Assembly (NCBI GenBank): GCA_041588495.1
Contig: JBFGWM010000092.1
Coordinates: 1-10,299, forward strand
DNA length: 10,299 nucleotides
DNA from: JBFGWM01 sp041588495
GTDB taxonomy: Bacteria > Pseudomonadota > Gammaproteobacteria > Pseudomonadales > JBFGWM01
Direction of reading: 5' to 3'
Shown: piece after piece, positions 5,427 to 10,299 of the stretch
Layout: each line of letters starts with the position of its first letter
Position numbering within the stretch: the first letter of the stretch is position 1
Notes under the pieces: generated by a model
Seen by the model: only the letters and a program-made list of their open reading frames with translations
What the model was told of the DNA's origin: nothing
Database searches by the model: none
Program-made: the position numbers and the translations under genes

Positions 5427-5816
5427 ATGAAAATCGCCCTGCTCGTCCTCGCCGCGCCCGAGAGCCATTGCGGCGCGCGTACCGCACTCGAGTTCGCGCG
5501 GGCTGCGGTTGCGGGCGGGCACGAACTGGTGCGGGTGTTCTTCCTCGGCGACGGGGTCCTCAACGGCACGAATTCCTGCGTGTCCACCGATGACGAGCCG
5601 ATCGCCGGATCTTGGGCGGAACTCGGCAGGCGGTCAGGCGCGGAACTGGTGGTCTGTGTCAGCAGCGCCCTGCGCCGCGGCGTGGTCGATGCGCAGGAGG
5701 CAGAACGCCACGGCATTGACGCGGTAACCCTTGCGCCGGGATTCGAGATCGGCGGTCTCGGCCTGCTCGCCGAGGCCGGGCTGACCTGTGACCGGCTGGT
5801 GACCTTCGCGCCATGA
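5427..5816 (+). CDS. tusD: Sulfurtransferase complex subunit TusD/DsrE
   Basis: A 129-residue DsrE-fold protein, matching the 128 residues of E. coli TusD. It is the persulfide-carrying subunit of the heterohexameric TusBCD (DsrEFH) complex, which takes sulfur from TusA and passes it to TusE/DsrC. The active cysteine is Cys77 in VVCVSSALRRGVVD, the most conserved segment of the family. FEIGGLGLLAEAGLTCDRLVTF near the C terminus also matches. The ATG at 5427 gives the expected N terminus (MKIALLVLAAPES) but has no clear Shine-Dalgarno. Its stop overlaps the tusC start as ATGA. The upstream terminator leaves almost no room for an ordinary promoter. Whether it serves mnm5s2U tRNA modification or sulfur oxidation cannot be told from this subunit alone. 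Confidence 0.93.
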   Translation: MKIALLVLAAPESHCGARTALEFARAAVAGGHELVRVFFLGDGVLNGTNSCVSTDDEPIAGSWAELGRRSGAELVVCVSSALRRGVVDAQEAERHGIDAVTLAPGFEIGGLGLLAEAGLTCDRLVTFAP

Positions 5817-6181
5817 CCACCGCCGATGCGAAATCCTTCCTGGTGATCTTCCGCCACCCGCCGGGCGGATCCGCGCTGGCCCGGGAGGCACTGGACGTGG
5901 CCCTGGCGAGCGCCGCCTTCGTGAACCGGCTGGAGGTCCTGTTCCTGGACGACGGCGTCTGGCAACTCGCCCCGGGCAGCGGGTCCGGCACCGACGCGGG
6001 CAGTTTCGCGAAGACGCTCCAGGCCCTTCCGGTTTACGGCGTGAGTCGCTGCCACGTGCACCTGCCGAGCCTCGAGCAAAGAGGCATCCGCAGCGACGCC
6101 GTGACCCTCGATTGCGAGCCCGCAGACGACGCCGCGGTGGCACGCATGATCGATACCCATGACGTGGTGTTGAGTTTCTGA
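5813..6181 (+). CDS. tusC: Sulfurtransferase complex subunit TusC/DsrF
   Basis: A 122-residue DsrF-type subunit, typical in length (E. coli TusC is 119). Matches to the family are FRHPPGGSALAREALDVALA (residues 13-32), LEVLFLDDGVWQL (40-52), SRCHVHLPSLEQRGI (78-92) and the C-terminal HDVVLSF. TusC is the non-catalytic structural partner in the TusBCD hexamer. The start overlaps the tusD stop by 4 bp, so translation is coupled. The subunit order D-C-B equals dsrE-dsrF-dsrH in purple sulfur bacteria. Confidence 0.92.
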   Translation: MTTADAKSFLVIFRHPPGGSALAREALDVALASAAFVNRLEVLFLDDGVWQLAPGSGSGTDAGSFAKTLQALPVYGVSRCHVHLPSLEQRGIRSDAVTLDCEPADDAAVARMIDTHDVVLSF

Positions 6182-6183
6182 TC

Positions 6184-6489
6184 ATGGGCACCCTGCATCT
6201 TCTCAACCGGTCCCCTGATAACGGCGACACCCTGGACGCCTGCCTGCGGACCGCGACCGAGGGCTCGGCGATCCTGCTGTTGGGTGACGGCGTGCTCGCG
6301 GCGCTTCATCCCGGAAAGCGGGAGGCCCTCGACCGCTGCGGGAGCCGCGGCATCCGCGTGCACGTGCTGCAGCCCGACCTCGAGGCTCGGGGTCTTGGCG
6401 GCCAGCTGCCGCGGAACGTGATCCCGGTCGACCACGCCGGCTTCGTCGATCTCGTTGCCAGCCACGAGCGCTGCGTCAGCTGGTTCTGA
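6184..6489 (+). CDS. tusB: Sulfurtransferase complex subunit TusB/DsrH
   Basis: A 101-residue DsrH-type subunit, close to the 95 residues of E. coli TusB. It begins MGTLHLLNRSP, has ILLLGDGVLAAL (residues 30-41), VHVLQPDLEARGL (59-71) and VIPVDHAGFVDLV, and ends SWF. Cys20, the cysteine conserved in DsrH of sulfur oxidisers, is present. The start lies 2 bp after the tusC stop with no independent ribosome binding site, so it probably depends on coupled translation. It completes the TusBCD complex. Confidence 0.9.
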   Translation: MGTLHLLNRSPDNGDTLDACLRTATEGSAILLLGDGVLAALHPGKREALDRCGSRGIRVHVLQPDLEARGLGGQLPRNVIPVDHAGFVDLVASHERCVSWF

Positions 6490-6555
6490 GCCTGCCGGAT
6501 GCGAGCCCCGCAGCCAGCGGTTACCATGTGTCCCGATGGACCCAGGGAGAACGCC

Positions 6556-6882
6556 ATGCAGGCGACGCTGGACCGGGTAAAACGCGACCGGCACGGTTAC
6601 CTCCGCAACCCGGCAGACTGGAACGAGGATCTCGCCGCGGAGCTGGCCGCGGAGGAGGACCTCTGCCTGACGCCCCGGCACTGGGAAATCCTGCACCTCC
6701 TGCGCGGGTTCCACGCCACCTACGACATCACCCCGAACACGCGCGTGCTGGTGAGAACCGTCCGCGAGCAACTTGGCGAATCGCGCGGCACCAGCATGTA
6801 CCTGATGAAACTGTTTCCCGGCGGCGCGGTGAAACAGGGCTGCAAGATCGCCGGCCTGCCGCGCCCCAGCCAGTGCTTCTGA
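6556..6882 (+). CDS. tusE: DsrC/TusE family sulfur-carrier protein with both C-terminal cysteines
   Basis: A 108-residue DsrC-fold protein. TusE accepts sulfur from TusBCD and delivers it to MnmA for 2-thiolation of tRNA; DsrC carries sulfur as a trisulfide in dissimilatory sulfur metabolism. Matches include GYLRNPADW (14-22), LTPRHWEILHLLR (38-50), TSMYLMKLFPGG (79-90) and the flexible arm KQGCKIAGLPRPSQCF. That arm keeps both Cys96 and Cys107, ten residues apart, whereas E. coli TusE has only the last. The pair can form the redox disulfide that defines true DsrC. ATG 6556 is set by GGGAG 6 nt upstream; the longer frame from 6499 adds 19 residues with no homology. A 66-bp gap separates it from tusB. 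The symbol is tentative, since dsrC may be more apt. Confidence 0.92.
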   Translation: MQATLDRVKRDRHGYLRNPADWNEDLAAELAAEEDLCLTPRHWEILHLLRGFHATYDITPNTRVLVRTVREQLGESRGTSMYLMKLFPGGAVKQGCKIAGLPRPSQCF

Positions 6883-6894
6883 GGAACCCGAACC

Positions 6895-7971
6895 ATGAGC
6901 CAACCCCGTCTCACTGATCAGCCACAGGAAATCCGCGAGGGCGAGAACCTGGACGCCGCCGCGGTCGGTGCCTGGCTGCGCGACCAACTCGGCGACCTGC
7001 AGGGCGACCCTGAAATCCGCCAGTTCCCGAGCGGCGCGTCGAACCTCACCTACCTGCTGGAGTTCCCGGGAACCGCGCTGATCCTGCGCCGGCCACCCTT
7101 CGGTCGCAAGGCGAAGTCGGCGCACGACATGGGCCGCGAGTTCCGCGTGCTCAGCGCGCTGCGCCAGGTCTACCCCTACTGCCCGCAACCCCTGGCCCAC
7201 TGCACGGACGAGGCTGTCATCGGCAGCGAGTTCTACGTCATGGAGCGGGTCGAGGGCATCATCCTGCGCAAGGAGATGCCGGAGGAGCTCGGTTTCTCGG
7301 ATGCCGACCACGGCCAATTGTGCCGCGAACTGCTGGACCGGTTCGTCGATCTGCACGCGGTGGACTGGAAGGCCGCGGGACTGGAGGACTTCGGCAGGCC
7401 GGACGGCTACGTGCGGCGCCAGATCGAGGGCTGGAGCAAGCGCTACGCGGATGCCCGCACGCCGGATTCCCCGGAATTCGCCGCAGTCATGGAGTGGCTG
7501 TCGGACAAGATGCCCGACCACGAGACCGGGGCCTCGGTGATCCACAACGACTACCGCTTCGACAACGTGATTTTTGACCCCCGGAACCCGTTGCGCATCA
7601 TCGGCGTGCTGGACTGGGAGATGGCCACCATCGGCGATCCCCTGATGGACCTGGGCAACATGCTGGCCTACTGGGTGGAAGCGTCGGATCCGCCGCCCGT
7701 GCAGATGATGCGCATGCAGCCCAGCCACCTGCCGGGCATGCTGACCCGCCGCGAATGCGTGGAGTATTACGCCGAGCGCTCCGGCCGCAACGTCGAGGCC
7801 TTCGATTTCTATTACGTCTACGGCCTGTTCCGCCTCGCGGTGATCATGCAGCAGATCTACTACCGCTATTTCCATGGCCAGACGAAGGACAAGCGCTTCG
7901 CATCATTCATTCACCTGATCGGCCTGATCGAGAAGCTGTGCACCGCGCAGATCGAGCAGTCCGACCTCTAG
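6895..7971 (+). CDS. Phosphotransferase family protein (APH fold), ACAD10/LvaA-like hydroxyacyl-CoA kinase candidate
   Basis: A 358-residue aminoglycoside-phosphotransferase/choline-kinase-fold protein of the broad family fused to acyl-CoA dehydrogenases in ACAD10 and ACAD11. It includes LvaA, the 4-hydroxyacyl-CoA kinase of Pseudomonas levulinate degradation. Visible: GASNLTY (47-53, nucleotide loop), ILRRPPFG (63-70), Glu82 in REFRVL, the catalytic loop VIHNDYRFDN (215-224, with base Asp219 and metal-binding Asn224), and VLDWEMATIGDPLMDLG (238-254, with Asp240 in the DFG-equivalent position). The usual HGD reads HND. Antibiotic resistance is unlikely: this subfamily is metabolic. The start has GAGGAA about 8 nt upstream, overlapping the dsrC stop. 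With 12 bp to dsrC and 11 bp to the SDR gene, it lies in the same transcript. No acyl-CoA dehydrogenase gene is present in the window, so the substrate is open. Confidence 0.85.
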   Translation: MSQPRLTDQPQEIREGENLDAAAVGAWLRDQLGDLQGDPEIRQFPSGASNLTYLLEFPGTALILRRPPFGRKAKSAHDMGREFRVLSALRQVYPYCPQPLAHCTDEAVIGSEFYVMERVEGIILRKEMPEELGFSDADHGQLCRELLDRFVDLHAVDWKAAGLEDFGRPDGYVRRQIEGWSKRYADARTPDSPEFAAVMEWLSDKMPDHETGASVIHNDYRFDNVIFDPRNPLRIIGVLDWEMATIGDPLMDLGNMLAYWVEASDPPPVQMMRMQPSHLPGMLTRRECVEYYAERSGRNVEAFDFYYVYGLFRLAVIMQQIYYRYFHGQTKDKRFASFIHLIGLIEKLCTAQIEQSDL

Positions 7972-7982
7972 GAGATCTGCCC

Positions 7983-8750
7983 ATGTCCGAATCCGACCTG
8001 TTCGACCTGTCGGGCCGCGTGGCCCTGGTCACCGGCGCCAGCCGCGGCATCGGCGAGGCCATCGCCCGCCTGCTCGCCGCCCATGGCGCCCACGTGGTGG
8101 TCTCCAGCCGCAAGCTGGACGCCTGCGAGACCGTTGCGGAATCGATCCGCGCCGATGGCGGCGAGGCCACCGCCCTCGCCTGTCACACCGGGGACCTGGA
8201 GCAGATCGAGGCGCTGTTCGATGCGATCCGGGAACGGTTCGGGAAGCTGCAGGTGCTGGTCAACAACGCGGCCACCAATCCCTATTTCGGCCACATCACG
8301 GACACCGACCTCGCCGCCTACGACAAGACCGTGGACGTCAACATCCGCGGTTACTTCTTCATGTCCGCCCGGGGCGCGAAGCTGATGCAGGAAAGCGGCG
8401 GCGGATCGATCATCAACGTCGCCTCGGTGAATGGCGTGCGGCCGGGGATGTACCAGGGCATCTACTCGATCACCAAGGGGGCGGTGATCAACATGACCCA
8501 GGCTTTCGCCAAGGAGTGCGCGCCGATGGGCGTAAGGGCGAACGCTTTGCTTCCGGGACTTACGGATACCAGGTTCGCATCAGCCCTCACCAGCAACGAA
8601 GCGGTACTGAAGACCTTCATGCCGCTGGTGCCGATGAACCGGGTCGCGCAGCCTTCTGAAATGGCGGGCGCGGTACTCTACCTGGCATCGGACGCCAGCA
8701 GCTACACGACGGGCAGTTCGTTGGTGGTGGATGGCGGTTACCTCGCCTGA
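7983..8750 (+). CDS. SDR family oxidoreductase (DHRS4-like classical short-chain dehydrogenase)
   Basis: A 255-residue classical short-chain dehydrogenase/reductase of standard length. The cofactor motif TGASRGIG is at 17-24, NNAA at 94-97, and the catalytic residues are Asn120, Ser148 (NVASVNG), Tyr161 and Lys165 (YSITK). SSRK (41-44) after the second strand suggests NADP(H) preference. VNNAATNPYFGHI and the C-terminal YTTGSSLVVDGGY resemble the DHRS4 branch (carbonyl/3-oxoacyl reductases). ATG 7983 is set by AGGAG 8 nt upstream, which overlaps the kinase stop codon. The longer frame back to 7755 is out-of-frame sequence of the kinase gene. Pairing with the kinase suggests hydroxyacyl or keto-acyl metabolism; the substrate is unknown. 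It is the last gene of the plus-strand run. Confidence 0.9.
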   Translation: MSESDLFDLSGRVALVTGASRGIGEAIARLLAAHGAHVVVSSRKLDACETVAESIRADGGEATALACHTGDLEQIEALFDAIRERFGKLQVLVNNAATNPYFGHITDTDLAAYDKTVDVNIRGYFFMSARGAKLMQESGGGSIINVASVNGVRPGMYQGIYSITKGAVINMTQAFAKECAPMGVRANALLPGLTDTRFASALTSNEAVLKTFMPLVPMNRVAQPSEMAGAVLYLASDASSYTTGSSLVVDGGYLA

Positions 8751-8783
8751 AGATCGGCCGCACAGGCCGCAAGATTCGCAGGC

Positions 8784-8797
8784 CGGGCTGCAGCCCG
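8784..8797. terminator. Palindrome between convergent genes, weak bidirectional terminator candidate
   Basis: CGGGCTGCAGCCCG is a perfect 14-bp palindrome in the 61-bp gap between the SDR stop and the stop of the converging gene. There is no T tract on either side, so it is not a standard intrinsic terminator. A direct repeat GGCCGCA (8756-8762 and 8765-8771) lies beside it. Confidence 0.3.
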
Positions 8798-8811
8798 ACG
8801 GGCAGACCGGC

Positions 8812-10299
8812 TCAGGACACGGGATACCCGAGTTCCTTGAGACTCTCCTCGGCAACGTCGAGGATGCTTTCGCCGATATGCTTGCGGCTGGCCAGCCCTT
8901 CCACGTAGTACTCCAGGCTGGTCAGGGCGTCGGCAAGGGTTTCCAGCTGCGCCGAATCGGGATGCACATGCTGCTCGATCAGCTGTTCCCGGATGTACTT
9001 GCGGCAGGCGATCACCGACTTCGCGGAACGCTCCTGGCCCATCACGATCAACCCGCCCTGCACACCGTCCAGGGCGGCGGGCACGCCGCCGAGATGGGCG
9101 GTATCCCAGTCGGACTCCGCGCAATCCATGATGGCATGCTTGGCGAGGCCCAGGCCGGACTGGATTTCCTTGATGACGGCTGCCGTTGCGTCGTCCAGTT
9201 CCGACGGGGCAATGGCGTCGTCGGTCTCGCCCAGGAGTTCCGCAGACAAGCCCCCGTCCTCGCTTTCCAGCGCGTTCACCGCGCTGTCCAGGTACAGGAG
9301 CATGTCGGCGACCCTGGCCATCTCCTCCTCGCTGGGTGGTGCCTTCTCGTCCTGCCAGCGCTGCAGGTTGGCGACCTGTTCGAGCAGCCGCTGGCGGCCC
9401 TTCTCCAGCTGCAACATGGCCAGGGTTTCGGCGATCCGGTTGAGGTTTTCAATCAGCTTCGCAAAGTCGGTGTCGTCCTCGACACGGGTCGACATGTCGA
9501 CGATGTCCTTGGCCCGGTTGAGTTCCTCGCGCAATCCCGCGGAGACGCTGCGCAGCACCGCGCCACCGGGGCCGGAAAGGCGCTGACGTTCCGCCGCAAG
9601 GGCCTTCTCGCGAAGTTCCAGCTGCGGATTCCCCGCGGCCTCCAGCACCGCCTTCGCCTTTGCGCCCGGCTCATCGGCCAGGGCACACAGGTAAATCATT
9701 TCGCGCAGGTCGGACTTCGGCGGCGCAGCCTTGAGGGTGTTCTCGGCTGAGTAGACAAGTTGCTTGAAATACTTGTCGACCCGCGTCAGCAGGGCCTTGC
9801 GGGTTCCGGTAATTTCCATCCCCGAACCGTGCATGGATTCGAGGGCGGCCACCGCGGCCCACCACAGGGGCGCGATCGGGTGGCCGCGGCAGGCCTTGTC
9901 GACGCGCTCGAGGGCGCGCGACATCATGTGCAGGCTCATCCCCGCGTCCTGCCCGCGCAGGATGCCCAGCAGGCCGACCTGGTACATCTGGCGCAACCGG
10001 CGGCAGGCCGGCCCGATCTGCGCGGCGGAATGGGCGCCGCCCTCCGGGGCAGGCGCCTCGAGGACGTCGGGCAGATCCGTGAAATGACTCTCGGGGAACG
10101 CGGGCTCGCCGCGCGCGATACGCAGTTCGTTGATCGCGGGAACCAGCAGCACTGGCGCCAGGCTGCGATGCTTCAGCACGTACTCCAGGTAGCGGGCCAG
10201 CACGAACAGGGCGCTGCTGATGGCGCCCAGGCAGGCATCGCGACGCCGGCCCGCCTTTTCGTCAGCAGCGTCGGAAACTTCCACGAGCACTTTCCCGGC
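8812..10299 (-). CDS. ChpA/PilL-type N-terminal module protein (type IV pilus chemosensory), 5' end outside window
   Basis: 495 residues are visible, and the frame is open to the right edge, so the start lies beyond base 10299. The GTG at 10290 is only the first internal start-like codon. The sequence follows the N-terminal helical region of the hybrid chemotaxis kinase ChpA/PilL, which controls twitching and cAMP through the Pil-Chp pathway: LLVPAINELRIARGE near the start, RRLRQMYQVGLLGILRGQD, LRSVSAGLREELNRAKD, and at the end LETLADALTSLEYYVEGL and SILDVAEESLKELGY. It is almost all alpha-helical, without membrane segments. It stops five residues after the LDVAEESL motif, whereas ChpA proper continues with Hpt, CheA-kinase, CheW and receiver domains. 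None of these lies downstream, and the SDR gene begins on the other strand. It is either a genuine stand-alone scaffold or a truncated copy. Compared from memory only. Confidence 0.78.
   Translation of the reverse strand, partial: AGKVLVEVSDAADEKAGRRRDACLGAISSALFVLARYLEYVLKHRSLAPVLLVPAINELRIARGEPAFPESHFTDLPDVLEAPAPEGGAHSAAQIGPACRRLRQMYQVGLLGILRGQDAGMSLHMMSRALERVDKACRGHPIAPLWWAAVAALESMHGSGMEITGTRKALLTRVDKYFKQLVYSAENTLKAAPPKSDLREMIYLCALADEPGAKAKAVLEAAGNPQLELREKALAAERQRLSGPGGAVLRSVSAGLREELNRAKDIVDMSTRVEDDTDFAKLIENLNRIAETLAMLQLEKGRQRLLEQVANLQRWQDEKAPPSEEEMARVADMLLYLDSAVNALESEDGGLSAELLGETDDAIAPSELDDATAAVIKEIQSGLGLAKHAIMDCAESDWDTAHLGGVPAALDGVQGGLIVMGQERSAKSVIACRKYIREQLIEQHVHPDSAQLETLADALTSLEYYVEGLASRKHIGESILDVAEESLKELGYPVS

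Noticed and set aside
6034..7875. 613-codon minus-strand open frame
   Set aside because: Shadow of tusB, dsrC and the kinase gene, all of which carry clear catalytic motifs on the plus strand.
6895..7971. Aminoglycoside resistance gene
   Set aside because: The fold is shared, but the ILRRPPFG and HNDYRFDN features and the operon context fit the metabolic ACAD10/LvaA branch.
8731..9750. 339-codon plus-strand open frame
   Set aside because: Antisense to the ChpA-like gene; no domain or ribosome binding site.
1..10299. CRISPR array, insertion sequence or phage attachment site
   Set aside because: I saw no regularly spaced repeats, transposase motifs, or tRNA-end duplication near tRNA-Ser.

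Overview
The window is GC-rich chromosomal DNA. The block yccA-like gene, tRNA-Ser, tusD/dsrE, tusC/dsrF, tusB/dsrH, tusE/dsrC, as I recall it from Pseudomonas and related genera, points to a Gammaproteobacterium. The ChpA/PilL-type N-terminal module at the right edge fits this. I cannot place it more closely. DsrC keeps both C-terminal cysteines, which would suit a sulfur-metabolising relative (for example Chromatiales), but this does not prove it.

Left part, minus strand, read right to left. An AT-rich promoter region (about 3563-3655) drives a small SET-domain protein (2999-3484). Its stop codon overlaps the start of a PLP-dependent fold-type III decarboxylase-like protein (1788-3002) by 4 bp. 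After a 220-bp gap come a ketoacyl synthase III (FabH-like, 563-1567) and the N-terminal third or so of an alkyl/aryl-sulfatase with a lipoprotein signal (1-507, cut by the window edge). The SET/decarboxylase pair is the least ordinary part of the window. Both proteins depart from their family signature motifs, and the SET leader can fold so that its Shine-Dalgarno sequence is hidden.

Middle. An organic hydroperoxide resistance protein (Ohr, 3948-4373, plus strand) is divergent from the SET gene, with about 390 bp between the two starts. It converges on a minus-strand tRNA-Ser(UGA) gene (4418-4505). Divergent from the tRNA is a YccA/BI-1 family seven-helix membrane protein (4662-5357), closed by a strong intrinsic terminator.

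Right part, plus strand. Only 19 bp after that terminator begins a compact run: TusD/DsrE, TusC/DsrF, TusB/DsrH, DsrC/TusE, an APH-fold kinase of the ACAD10/LvaA type, and an SDR oxidoreductase (5427-8750). The first four genes form a sulfur relay, used for tRNA 2-thiouridine synthesis or for sulfur trafficking in sulfur oxidation. The last two resemble genes for hydroxyacyl-CoA or carbonyl metabolism and probably share the transcript only. Converging on them, and running off the right edge, is a protein matching the N-terminal module of the type IV pilus chemotaxis kinase ChpA/PilL. It ends at the module boundary, with no kinase domains downstream.

All functional calls rest on recognised motifs and remembered family sequences; no database search was run.
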